Assembly: GCF_014653575.1 (NCBI RefSeq)
Contig: NZ_BNAQ01000003.1
Location: forward strand, 124,001 to 188,000
Source of the DNA: Sphingomonas glacialis
GTDB taxonomy: Bacteria > Pseudomonadota > Alphaproteobacteria > Sphingomonadales > Sphingomonadaceae
Length of the DNA stretch: 64,000 bases
Direction of reading: 5' to 3'
Shown: piece after piece, positions 17,781-26,060 of the stretch
Numbering within the stretch: the first letter of the stretch is position 1
Layout of the letters: every line of letters begins with the position of its first letter
Made by a program: the position numbers and the translations under genes
The notes under the pieces: model-generated
What the model was told of the DNA's origin: nothing
The model's database searches: none
What the model saw: the letters and a program-made list of their open reading frames with translations, nothing else

Positions 17781-18847
17781 GCGCGCTCCCGCCCTGCGAG
17801 ATCAGCTGGTTCTCGGCGCTGTGCGACGACGATTACGAGTTTCTCGGCGTCCCCGATGCCAAGCTCAAGTCGAGCTGGGAGCATTGCCGCGACATCGTGC
17901 TCCAGGCCGAAAGCGGCGGGTTCGACAATATCTTGCTCCCCTCGGGCTATCAGCTCGGCATCGACACGACCGCCTTCGCCGCGGCGATCGCACCGATGCT
18001 CACGCGCATGGCGCTGCTGATGGCGGTGCGGATCGGCGAGACCTGGCCGCCACAGCTCGCGCGCCAGATCGCGACGATCGACCGGCTGCTCGGCGGGCGC
18101 CTCACCGTCAACATCATCTCGTCGGACATGCCCGGCGAAACGCTCGGCTCGGCGCCGCGCTATGCGCGCACGGTCGAGGCGATGCAGATCCTCAAGACGC
18201 TGCTCAACGGCGAGCCGCTCGACCATGACGGCGAGTTCTGGAAATTGAAGATCGATCCGCCACGCATCGGCACCGTTTCGGGCAAGGCCCCGCTGCTATA
18301 CTTCGGCGGACTCTCGCCCGACGCGCGCGAAGCCGCCGCCAAGGGCTGCGACGTGTTCCTGATGTGGCCCGACAAGCAGGAAGTCGTTGCCGGCATCATC
18401 GCCGACATGACCGCGCGCGCCGCTGCGCACGGCCGCACGCTGAAGTTCGGTTACCGCGCGCATGTCATCGTGCGCGACAGCGAAGCCGAGGCGCGCACTG
18501 CGGCGGACCGCTTGCTGTCGAAGCTCGACGCTGCCGAAGGCGCGGCGATCCGCGCGAAGTCGCTCGATTCGACCTCGGCTGGCGTCGCGGCGCAGGCCGC
18601 TTTGCGCGAGGGCGCGTCGGACGACGGCTATGCCGAGGCCAACCTGTGGACCGGCGTCGGGCGTGCGCGCTCGGGCTGTGGGGCTGCGATCGTCGGCGAT
18701 CCCGACCAGGTGCTCGCCAAGCTCAACGCCTATCGCGAGATGGGGATCGAGGCGTTCATCCTCTCGGGCTACCCGCATGCGGCCGAGGCCGATCTGTTCG
18801 CGCGGCATGTACTGCCGCATATCGAACATGGGGCATTGGCGCGCTGA
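17777..18847 (+). CDS. SsuD-like FMNH2-dependent sulfonate monooxygenase (LLM family)
   Basis: The 356-residue luciferase-like flavin monooxygenase resembles alkanesulfonate monooxygenase throughout: QLARQIATIDRLLGGRLTVN, PLLYFGGLSPDAREAAA, GYRAHVIVRDSEAEARTAAD, the flexible arginine-rich segment LWTGVGRARSGCGAAIVG, and FILSGYPHAAEADLF near the end. Such enzymes oxidatively cleave C-S bonds, releasing sulfite and an aldehyde, and need reduced flavin from a partner reductase, which is not in the window. Translational coupling to an aldo/keto reductase, the nearby YeiH exporter and a Gfo/Idh protein suggest a sulfosugar such as sulfoquinovose as substrate (SquD/SmoC-like, inferred). Confidence 0.85.
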   Translation: MSALPPCEISWFSALCDDDYEFLGVPDAKLKSSWEHCRDIVLQAESGGFDNILLPSGYQLGIDTTAFAAAIAPMLTRMALLMAVRIGETWPPQLARQIATIDRLLGGRLTVNIISSDMPGETLGSAPRYARTVEAMQILKTLLNGEPLDHDGEFWKLKIDPPRIGTVSGKAPLLYFGGLSPDAREAAAKGCDVFLMWPDKQEVVAGIIADMTARAAAHGRTLKFGYRAHVIVRDSEAEARTAADRLLSKLDAAEGAAIRAKSLDSTSAGVAAQAALREGASDDGYAEANLWTGVGRARSGCGAAIVGDPDQVLAKLNAYREMGIEAFILSGYPHAAEADLFARHVLPHIEHGALAR

Positions 18848-18880
18848 CAGGGGCGTCGCGCGTTCGATCGAGCGGGCTGG

Positions 18881-19018
18881 GTTCGCGCAGAGGACGCAGA
18901 GGGGTAGCGCGCGAAGCGAGGAAGCGACTGCCAGCACGTGCGGTACGAAAGTGGGGCGGGCTGCCGCCGGCAACCCTCCCTCTCTGCGTCCTCTGCGCCT
19001 CTGCGCCTCTGCGCGAAC
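18881..19018. repeat. Inverted repeat between convergent genes
   Basis: GTTCGCGCAGAGGACGCAGA (18881 on) is matched in inverted form by TCTGCGTCCTCTGCGCCTCT (18981 on), which continues as a short GCGCCTCT tandem repeat and ends GCGCGAAC at 19018. About 70 bases, including further partial palindromes (GCGCGAAGCG), separate the arms. It fills most of the 204-bp gap between the convergent monooxygenase and Gfo/Idh genes and probably serves as a bidirectional terminator. No gene is seen in the gap. Confidence 0.75.
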
Positions 19019-19051
19019 TCAATCCACCGCCGACACGCGCCCCAAGCAGGC

Positions 19052-20074
19052 TTAAATAGCAAGCCTCCGTCCGCCCACTGCACTTTCGCGCGCAAGCGCG
19101 ATCAAGCGCATGACCGTCAGCGCTTCCTCGGCCGGGACCGGCGCCGCCGCGCCCGTGGTGATCGCCGCCACGACCCCTTCGTAATAACCCCGCCAGTCGC
19201 CCCGTTCGCTCGGCACCGCGCGCGCGACGCCCTCGGCATCGGTCAACGTGCCATAGGCCGCGGGCGCATCTTCGCCGAAGCCCGCCGTAGTCGGCGGCAG
19301 CCCCGCGCGCAGCACGGCTTCCTGCGGGTCGATGCCATGTTTGACGAAACTCCCGCCCGTCCCATGCAGCGCGAAGCGCGGCCGCGGCGCCGCTAGCAGT
19401 GTAGCGGCCGATACGATCACCCGACGCGCGCCATAGTGCAGCGTGAGTTCGAAATAATCCTCGGTCGTCGCCGCCGCACGCTGTGTGGCGAGGTCCGCGG
19501 TCAGCGCCTCGGGCATGCCGAACAGCTGCAGCGCCTGGTCGAGCAGATGTGGCCCCAGATCGTTGAGCAGCCCCGCCCCCGCGGTCTCGCGCCAGCCGGG
19601 CTTGATCGCGGGACGAAAGCGATCCCAGCGCAGTTCGGCGAGCGCGATGTCGCCGAGCGTCCCGGCATCGACCAGCGCTCGCGCGGTCAGGAAGTCGGCA
19701 TCCCAGCGGCGATTGTGGAACGCCGACAGCATCAGCCCCTTCGCCTCGGCGAGCGCGATGAGCGCCGCGCCATCGGCGGGATCGGTGACGAACGGCTTGT
19801 CGATCACGACCGGCTTGCCCGCTTCGAGCGCCGCCTTGGCGAGCGGGGCATGGAGATGGTCGGGCGTGGCTATCACCACCAGGCCGATATCGGGATCGGC
19901 GAACAGCGCCTCGGCATCCGCCACCGCCTTCGCCGGCGGCCAGTCGCGCGCCACCGCCGCGGCACGCGAGGTTACCACGCTCGCAAGCCGCAGTCCCGGC
20001 ACCGCGCGGATCAGCGGCGCATGGAAGGAGGCTCCGGCGAGCCCGTACCCGATCAGTCCGACATCAATCATCAT
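19052..20074 (-). CDS. Gfo/Idh/MocA-family oxidoreductase (YdgJ-like)
   Basis: The 340-residue protein has an N-terminal NAD(P)-binding domain (VGLIGYGLAGASFHAPLIRA at residues 5-24, ATPDHLHAPLAK, then the catalytic-lysine motif VIDKPFVTDPADG) and a C-terminal domain with NDLGPHLLDQALQLFG. It is a predicted cytoplasmic sugar-type dehydrogenase of the YdgJ/scyllo-inositol dehydrogenase branch, clearly different from the 15760 gene. AGGAG precedes the tandem ATGs. It is transcribed toward the repeat at 18881. No operator of either family is visible upstream, so membership of the neighbouring regulons is uncertain. Confidence 0.83.
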   Translation of the reverse strand: MMIDVGLIGYGLAGASFHAPLIRAVPGLRLASVVTSRAAAVARDWPPAKAVADAEALFADPDIGLVVIATPDHLHAPLAKAALEAGKPVVIDKPFVTDPADGAALIALAEAKGLMLSAFHNRRWDADFLTARALVDAGTLGDIALAELRWDRFRPAIKPGWRETAGAGLLNDLGPHLLDQALQLFGMPEALTADLATQRAAATTEDYFELTLHYGARRVIVSAATLLAAPRPRFALHGTGGSFVKHGIDPQEAVLRAGLPPTTAGFGEDAPAAYGTLTDAEGVARAVPSERGDWRGYYEGVVAAITTGAAAPVPAEEALTVMRLIALARESAVGGRRLAI

Positions 20075-20160
20075 ACTCTCCTAGCCGAGCCGCCGCGCCC
20101 GTGCCCAGACCGGAAACGGTCCGACAAACTCGCGACCGTCGAGCCGCGGCGTGCGCCCGA

Positions 20161-20196
20161 AACAAAAACGGACGATGCCGAACCCGGCACCGTCCG
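20161..20196 (-). terminator. Rho-independent terminator of the 981-aa TonB-receptor gene
   Basis: Read leftward, the stem CGGACGGTGCCG pairs with CGGCATCGTCCG (one G-U pair) around a GGTT loop and is followed by TTTTTGTTT. It begins 25 bp after the receptor's stop codon. Stem, loop and T-run all fit an intrinsic terminator. Confidence 0.85.
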
Positions 20197-20220
20197 CGAG
20201 GGGAGGAAACGCGCTCTAGG

Positions 20221-23166
20221 TCAGAGCTTCATGCGCGCGCCGAAAATGATCGTGCGGCCGAAATGGTTGTTCTCGTAATTCCGGTTCGCATCGAGATCGG
20301 TATAGCGATCGCGATAGGTATCGGTGAGGTTGGTGCCCTCGATCGACAGCTCGAGCCATTTGGTGAAGCGATAGCGCACCGACGCATCGATATTGGTCGT
20401 GGCGTTATAGCCTTCGAACACGTTGCCGGTGCCGCTGTTCTGGTCGACATACGGCCCGCGATAGCTGATCGAGCCGCGCGCGCTGAACTTGCTGTCCTCA
20501 TAATAGAGCGTGCCGTTAAACGCCTTTTTCGACAGCCCGAACAGCGTCGAGGTCCGCTGCACCGCGGCCGGCGCGACGAGCCGGCAAGTGAACTGCGTCG
20601 CGCACACCAGCGTCGATGGCCCGACCACGCCGTAGCTCGCCGTGCTGTCGATGAAGGTCGCGTTGGCGATCCCGCCGAAATTCTTGAGGAAGCCCGGCAG
20701 GAATTTGAACGGCGCCTGCACCGACAGCTCGATCCCCTTGAGCGATGCCCCGGTCCCGTTGATCGTGTTCGAGACGGTGTAGAGCTGGGTCGGATCGTTC
20801 CGGATGTAGCCAGCCGAGCTCGGCAGCAGCACGTCGCGCGTCAGCCCCGCCTCGGCGAGCGTCTGCGTGACGCTGTTCGACACCGGGAAACTGTCGATCG
20901 ATTTCTTGAACACCGCGACCGATGCGATCGACTGCGGCGCGAAATACCATTCGATCGCAAGATCATAGGCAGTCGCGCGGAACGGATCGAGGAACGGGTT
21001 GCCGTTGGTGATCCGGAAGTTGTTACCATCGGCCGAGCCGCCCGGCGTTAGATTGCCGAGCGTGGGACGCGTCATCACCTTGGCGACCGCGCCGCGCACG
21101 ATGATGTTTTCGGTCGGATACAGCGCCACGTTAAGCGATGGCAGCCAGTCGTCATAATCGCGCTTCACCGTCAGCGTCGCGCTGTTGATGATGCCGGTCG
21201 AGACCTGATTGGTCTTTGCATAGCGCACGCCTGCGTTGAAGGCGTAGCGCAGGCCGAAAAGCTCGCCCTTGGTGTCGAACTCGAGATAGGCGCCCTTGAC
21301 CTCTTCCGAGACGCTGCGCGTGTTGCCCGGATCGACGACCGGGGTCCGGCTGTAGAGGTTGGTGTAGGCCGCCGCCGCAGGAATGTTGGCGATGGCAAAT
21401 TGCGTGGTCGTACCCGCCGGCTGCCCGGCCGAACCGAGGCTTACGATATCGGCCAATGCCGAGGTCACCGGGAAGCCGTACACCGACCCCGGCGCGATCG
21501 CGCTCGTCGGCGAGCAGTTCAGCGTGCCGAGTACAAGATCCTTGCCGCCATTGCCGCACACCACGGTGTCGCGGGTGAAGCCGGCGGTATCGAAGCTGAA
21601 TTTGCGATAGACGCCGCCCGCCTTGATCTGGAAACCCTCGGCGACGTCCCATTCGCCGCGCAGCTGCGCGGTGCGGAACTTGTTGACCGTATCGGACGGG
21701 CGATCGCGGATTTCGGAGAGCTGGTAGCTGGTCGGATCGGCGACATTGCCGCCGAAGGTCAGCTTCGGGCTCCTCATGTTGGTATAGTCGTACTGATACC
21801 CCTGCGCCGCCTTGTTATCGAACAGGATGGTGGTCTCGACCGGGATGCTTGCATCCGACTTCGACACGCCGCCGAGCAGCGTGAAGCGGAGTTTGTCGGT
21901 GACATCCTGATCCCAGGTGCCGCCGATCTGATAGAATTCGGTGCTCGACTTGCGCAGATAATGTTCGTTGCGGTTGTAGGCGTCGTTGAGCGTCGAGGAG
22001 ATCAGATTGTTGTTCGCGTCATAGACCGGATTGACCAAGTCGATCGACCGCTCGTTGCTCCGCAACAGCACCTCGACCCATTGCTCCTCGCGCGTTTCCT
22101 TGAACTTCGAATAGAGCCCGTCGATCGAGATCTTGGTCTTCTCGGTCGGCGCGAACTGGACGCTGCCAGTAAGCCCGAGCCGCTCGCGGTTGTGCTTGAT
22201 CACCCCGTAGCGCGGGATGCGCGGGTGGAACGCCAGCGATGCCTTGTCGCACGCCGCGCTCGAACGGTAGACGCCGCCGCTGTTCGCCGCGGGCGTGGTG
22301 AAGACCTGCGCCGCCCCCGTACCGCTCGTATTGTAATAGCACGGCGTGCCGTTGACCGAATCGAACTGCGCCTGCGCCCAGCGCGTCGTGTTGTTGCCGA
22401 GCTCAAGCGTATCGAGCTTCGAATAGGCGCCCGAAACCGATGCGCCGAAGGTGCCGGCATCGTTGCGCCACGACAGCAGGCCAGCGACCCGTGGGCCGGT
22501 CGTCTTCGACAGCGTATTGTACGATCCCTGCACCGACAGCGCGCCGGTGAATCCGGCCTTCTTGCCGCCGAGCGGGTTGCCGGTGTTGAGATCGACGACA
22601 GCGCCGAGCGAGCCTTCGTCGAGCGAAGCTTCGGCGGTCTTGTGGACGACGAGCGAGCTGAACAGCTCCGAGGCGAAGACGTTGAAATCAAACGCGCGGT
22701 CGCGGTTGGCGCTCGCGCCGTCGGTCGAGGTCGCGACTGTCTCCATCCCGTTGACGCGGACGCGGGTGAATTGCGCGCCGAGGCCGCGCACGGTGATCGC
22801 GCGGCCTTCGCCGGCGTCGCGCTGGATCGAGATGCCGGGGATGCGCTGGAGCGATTCGGCGAGGTTCTGATCGGGGAATTTGGCGATGTCTTCGGCGACG
22901 ATCGAATCGACCGCGGCGACCGAATTCTTCTTCACGTTGAGCGCCGCCTGGAGCGACTGGCGGAAGCCGGTGACGACGATGTCCTGCCCGGTCGCATCGG
23001 CGGCCGTGTCGGCAGCCTGGCTTTCGACCGGGGGCGCGCCAGCCGGCTGCGCGGGCGAACCCGGCGCGGCTTGCGCCAGCGCGGCGGCAGGGAGCAGCAA
23101 GGCGGTGACGATCGCGCCGACCGAGACACCGTGCTGCAGCTTCAGGCCCTTGGAAAGCGTGCTCAT
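20221..23166 (-). CDS. TonB-dependent receptor, Xanthomonas/Caulobacter carbohydrate type
   Basis: The 981-residue outer-membrane receptor has a signal peptide (to about residue 32, ALAQAAPG), a low-complexity linker, the TonB box DIVVTGFRQSLQAALNVKKN, and the plug hallmark SIVAEDIAKFPDQNLAESLQ with RIPGISIQRD. A long barrel ends in FGARMKL. These plug motifs mark the family tied to complex carbohydrate uptake in Caulobacter and sphingomonads. The start is preceded by AGGGGGG. It has its own promoter region with two LacI-type operators (23211 and 23356) and its own terminator. The genomic setting predicts oligogalacturonide or similar uronate-oligomer uptake. Confidence 0.9.
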   Translation of the reverse strand: MSTLSKGLKLQHGVSVGAIVTALLLPAAALAQAAPGSPAQPAGAPPVESQAADTAADATGQDIVVTGFRQSLQAALNVKKNSVAAVDSIVAEDIAKFPDQNLAESLQRIPGISIQRDAGEGRAITVRGLGAQFTRVRVNGMETVATSTDGASANRDRAFDFNVFASELFSSLVVHKTAEASLDEGSLGAVVDLNTGNPLGGKKAGFTGALSVQGSYNTLSKTTGPRVAGLLSWRNDAGTFGASVSGAYSKLDTLELGNNTTRWAQAQFDSVNGTPCYYNTSGTGAAQVFTTPAANSGGVYRSSAACDKASLAFHPRIPRYGVIKHNRERLGLTGSVQFAPTEKTKISIDGLYSKFKETREEQWVEVLLRSNERSIDLVNPVYDANNNLISSTLNDAYNRNEHYLRKSSTEFYQIGGTWDQDVTDKLRFTLLGGVSKSDASIPVETTILFDNKAAQGYQYDYTNMRSPKLTFGGNVADPTSYQLSEIRDRPSDTVNKFRTAQLRGEWDVAEGFQIKAGGVYRKFSFDTAGFTRDTVVCGNGGKDLVLGTLNCSPTSAIAPGSVYGFPVTSALADIVSLGSAGQPAGTTTQFAIANIPAAAAYTNLYSRTPVVDPGNTRSVSEEVKGAYLEFDTKGELFGLRYAFNAGVRYAKTNQVSTGIINSATLTVKRDYDDWLPSLNVALYPTENIIVRGAVAKVMTRPTLGNLTPGGSADGNNFRITNGNPFLDPFRATAYDLAIEWYFAPQSIASVAVFKKSIDSFPVSNSVTQTLAEAGLTRDVLLPSSAGYIRNDPTQLYTVSNTINGTGASLKGIELSVQAPFKFLPGFLKNFGGIANATFIDSTASYGVVGPSTLVCATQFTCRLVAPAAVQRTSTLFGLSKKAFNGTLYYEDSKFSARGSISYRGPYVDQNSGTGNVFEGYNATTNIDASVRYRFTKWLELSIEGTNLTDTYRDRYTDLDANRNYENNHFGRTIIFGARMKL

Positions 23167-23210
23167 TTCTCATCCCCCCTAACCGCCATGCGTCGTCGCG
23201 CGGCGGTGAT

Positions 23211-23224
23211 TGACACCGGTTGCT
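23211..23224. promoter_or_regulatory. Uronate-regulon operator (copy 1), TonB-receptor promoter
   Basis: TGACACCGGTTGCT matches the motif TGACACCGGTTACC, centred on the CCGG palindrome, at about 12 of 14 positions. It lies 45 bp before the receptor start. Confidence 0.65.
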
Positions 23225-23355
23225 GGGCCGGCTCCGCGGTGGAGCGTCGGATCAGCGAACAGGAGAGGAAAATGCGCGCCTGTGCGGCGCATGGCACCTC
23301 TCCTGCCCGACGGTCGCTCTGCGGCGATCTCGTCCTGACGCTTAAATGTCGCCTT

Positions 23356-23370
23356 TGGTAACCGGTGTCA
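23356..23370. promoter_or_regulatory. Uronate-regulon operator (copy 2), between esterase and TonB receptor
   Basis: TGGTAACCGGTGTCA, read on the opposite strand, is TGACACCGGTTACCA, identical to the copy before uxaC. It lies 190 bp upstream of the receptor start and 15 bp downstream of the esterase stop. With copy 1, 145 bp away, it could support DNA looping by a tetrameric or paired LacI protein (inference). The remaining bases of this 218-bp gap show no gene. Confidence 0.75.
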
Positions 23371-23384
23371 ACGGCGTTTTTGAG

Positions 23385-24953
23385 TCAGCTGCCCGGCTGG
23401 ATATAGGGCACGCGCGCAAACAGTTCGCGCTGCCAGCGGCGGGGGTCGTCGGCGCGCTGCGACACCGCATCGATCATCATCGTCGCGCGCTGCGTCAGGT
23501 CGTAGCACGGCCAGGCGGGCAGGCCGGCATGGTTGGGATCGCCGGTCTTGGCGAGTGCGACGAAACTGTCCTGCAGCGCCTGCGATGCAGCGCGCGCGTC
23601 GGCGCCCGTGCCCGTCTGCGACCCGCGTGCGCCGAGCGTGCCGAACACCAAGGGAATGTCCATCGTATGGAAGGCGCCGCGCCGCGGATCGGTGCGCGAC
23701 CCGAAATTGACTTGATAGACCCAGGCCGGCGCCCCGGCACGCGCCCGCGCCTCGGCCTCGATCACTTGCCCGCGCCAGCTCCGCCCCGCCGTGGTCGCGC
23801 CGTAGAACACGTCGACCGGCGACCAATCGGGGAAATGCGCGCGATATTCGGACACGACCCATTCGGGGAGCACGTCTATCCGCAATTCGGGTGCCATCCG
23901 TGCGGCGATATTGTCCCAGCTGAGGCCCTTCAATTTGGGACCGTCGATCGCGATGAAGCCGCGCGTCTCGTCGCGGACGTTGCCGAGGATCAGCGGAATG
24001 CCGAGCCCCTGCGGATTGGCGTCGGGCCAGAACGGGTGCCGCACCAGCCATTTCATGTCGAGCACCGGCCCGAAATACACCCCGCCGCCGAGGATCGGAT
24101 CGGTCGCGTCGAGCGCGGCGACGAGCCGTTCGGGCGGCATGGCGAGCAATGGCGCGAGGTTGCGCTCGTCGACGCCAAGCTTGGCGAGATAGGCGCGCGC
24201 GCGGGCGGTCGCGTTGAGCGGGCCGGAGGCGGTGACTTGCTGGCCGCTCATCGTCGCGGCGCGCTGGAACAGGCCGCGTGCGGCGGGCATCCCCATCATT
24301 GTGGCGATCTTCGCGCCGCCACCCGATTGGCCGAACACCATCACGCGGTTCGGATCGCCGCCGAATGCCGCGATATTGTCGCGTACCCATTTGAGCGCGA
24401 GGATCACGTCGAGCTGCCCGGCATTGCCGCTGTCGGCAAAGCGCGGATCGAGCCGCGCGAGATAGAGATAGCCGAGCGCATTGAGCCGGTGGTTGACCGT
24501 GACGACGACGACATCGCCGCGCGCCGCGAGCGCTGCGCCGTCGTTGAGCGGATCGGTGACGCTGCCGTTCGAATAGGCCCCGCCATGGATGTAGAGCAGC
24601 ACCGGCTTCGCGCGCGCCGCGCCCGGGCCGGTCCAGATATTGAGGAACAGGCAGTCCTCGGATTGCGCGCCATAGCCGGTCCCGCTCTGCGGCGCGACCG
24701 GGCCGAACTGATCGGCGCGATGGACGTCGCTGCCGTAGCGGAACGGCGTCGGCGCGCAAAAGCGCTCGGCGCGGCCGTAGCGGATGCCGCGATACGCAAC
24801 CGTAGTGCCATCCCGGACGCCCTCGAAGCGGCCAGCCTGACACGCAATGCGCGGTGCGGCTGGTCCCGCCGCGCGCAACCCGCTCGCCCCGAGCGCGATC
24901 GTCGCCGCGCCGCTGCCGAGCAGCGCGCGGCGCGTCAGCTCAGCGGCGGACAT
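23385..24953 (-). CDS. Secreted type-B carboxylesterase (Tat signal)
   Basis: The 522-residue protein carries a twin-arginine signal (LTRRALLGSGAATIALGASG, about residues 6-25) and an alpha/beta-hydrolase carboxylesterase domain: oxyanion loop YIHGGAYSNG, nucleophile Ser near residue 210 in FGQSGGG, and the likely catalytic His in AFHTMDIPLVFG. It should hydrolyse ester bonds in the periplasm. Its start overlaps the kdgK stop by 14 nt, making it the last gene of the uxaC-kduI-kduD-kdgK operon. Removal of acetyl, methyl or feruloyl groups from uronate oligomers is therefore a reasonable inference; the sequence alone does not give the substrate. Confidence 0.85.
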   Translation of the reverse strand: MSAAELTRRALLGSGAATIALGASGLRAAGPAAPRIACQAGRFEGVRDGTTVAYRGIRYGRAERFCAPTPFRYGSDVHRADQFGPVAPQSGTGYGAQSEDCLFLNIWTGPGAARAKPVLLYIHGGAYSNGSVTDPLNDGAALAARGDVVVVTVNHRLNALGYLYLARLDPRFADSGNAGQLDVILALKWVRDNIAAFGGDPNRVMVFGQSGGGAKIATMMGMPAARGLFQRAATMSGQQVTASGPLNATARARAYLAKLGVDERNLAPLLAMPPERLVAALDATDPILGGGVYFGPVLDMKWLVRHPFWPDANPQGLGIPLILGNVRDETRGFIAIDGPKLKGLSWDNIAARMAPELRIDVLPEWVVSEYRAHFPDWSPVDVFYGATTAGRSWRGQVIEAEARARAGAPAWVYQVNFGSRTDPRRGAFHTMDIPLVFGTLGARGSQTGTGADARAASQALQDSFVALAKTGDPNHAGLPAWPCYDLTQRATMMIDAVSQRADDPRRWQRELFARVPYIQPGS

Positions 24954-25944
24954 CGAGCCCGCCCGCCAGATACGCATCGATATCGGACTGGCGGAACAAG
25001 GAAGCATCGCCCGGGAGCGAATGCTTCAGCGCGGCCAGCGCGAGGCCGGTCTTTGCCGCCTCGCCAATGTCTCCACCGCGCCGCAAGGCGTGGAGCACGC
25101 CGGCGGCAAACGCATCGCCGCCACCGATCCGGTCGACGATCCCGGCGAGCACGACTTCCTCGGTTTGCGCATGCCCCGCGCGCGTATCGATCCGCGCCGA
25201 CAGGCGATGGAGATCGACATGTTCGACGTGCCGCGCGGTCGAGGCGATCGTCTGGAGCTTGGGAAAGGCCGCGAACGCCGCGTCGACGGCTTCGCGCCGG
25301 CGATCCTCGCCATCGCTGCCGAAGTCGCGATCGAGCAGCAGCGCGATGTCGCGGTGGTTGCCGAACATGAGGTCGGCATGCGCGACCAATTGCGTCAGGA
25401 TACCGCGCGGGTCGCTGTCCCAGCGCTCCCACAATTTGCCGCGCCAATTGCCGTCGAACGAGATCGCGATGCCCTTGGCCGCCGCCGCTTCCGCCGCCGC
25501 AATCGCGCTGGCGGCGGGGACGGGTCCGAGCGCGGGGGTGATGCCCGACAGATGCAGCCGGTCGACGCCGTCGAGCAGCGCATCCCAGTCCCACGCTTCG
25601 GTTGGGGTTTCGGCGAACGACGAGTAGGCGCGGTCGTAGATCACTTCGGTCGCGCGCAGACCCGCGCCCGAGGTGACGAAATACAACCCCATCCGCTCGC
25701 CGCGCAGCAGGATGCCCTTGGTGTCGACCCCCGACCCGCGCAGGCTGGTCAGCGCGGCGCGACCGAGATCGTTGTCGGGCACCGCACTCGCGACCGCAAC
25801 GTCGTGGCCGAGCCGGGCGAGTGCGCTCGCGACATTGGCCTCGGCGCCGGCGATCCACACGTCGAGCTTGGGGGTCTGCATCAACAGCTCGCGCCCCGGC
25901 GGCGACAGACGCAGCATGAGTTCGCCGAAAGCCAGAAACGTCAT
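24940..25944 (-). CDS. kdgK: 2-Keto-3-deoxygluconate kinase (PfkB family)
   Basis: The 334-residue sugar kinase begins FLAFGELMLRLSPPGRELL, shows the PfkB substrate signature AGAEANVASALARLG near residue 35, and ends with the ATP/anion-hole motif DRIGGGDAFAAGVLHAL with catalytic Asp. It phosphorylates KDG to 2-keto-3-deoxy-6-phosphogluconate for cleavage to pyruvate and glyceraldehyde 3-phosphate. It is in an operon with kduD and kduI, which produce KDG, and that supports KDG rather than fructose as substrate. ATG 25944 is chosen over TTG 25953. Confidence 0.88.
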   Translation of the reverse strand: MTFLAFGELMLRLSPPGRELLMQTPKLDVWIAGAEANVASALARLGHDVAVASAVPDNDLGRAALTSLRGSGVDTKGILLRGERMGLYFVTSGAGLRATEVIYDRAYSSFAETPTEAWDWDALLDGVDRLHLSGITPALGPVPAASAIAAAEAAAAKGIAISFDGNWRGKLWERWDSDPRGILTQLVAHADLMFGNHRDIALLLDRDFGSDGEDRRREAVDAAFAAFPKLQTIASTARHVEHVDLHRLSARIDTRAGHAQTEEVVLAGIVDRIGGGDAFAAGVLHALRRGGDIGEAAKTGLALAALKHSLPGDASLFRQSDIDAYLAGGLDVRR

Positions 25945-25962
25945 GTCACCCAATCCCCAACC

Positions 25963-26048
25963 GTCACCCCGGCCTCGTGCCGGGGTCCACTCCTAAACTC
26001 GACCCCACGCGTGCGGCACGGTGGACCCCGGGACAAGCCCGGGGTGAC
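25963..26048. repeat. Inverted repeat in kduD-kdgK gap
   Basis: GTCACCCCGGCCTCGTGCCG, extending to GGGGTCCAC, is mirrored by GTGGACCCCGGGACAAGCCC ending GGGGTGAC. Each arm itself forms a hairpin (CCCCGGCctcgtGCCGGGG). It occupies nearly all of the gap between kduD and kdgK and may reduce or tune read-through within the operon. Confidence 0.8.
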
Positions 26049-26060
26049 AGTCGCGGCTCT

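Noticed and set aside
18881..19018. Possible CRISPR or small tandem-repeat array (CTCTGCGCCTCTGCGC)
   Set aside because: Only two or three short imperfect units occur inside an inverted repeat, with no spacers and no cas genes.
19052..20074. Second Gfo/Idh gene as part of the sulfosugar locus
   Set aside because: It is separated by a terminator-like repeat, oriented convergently, and has no matching operator; membership is not supported.
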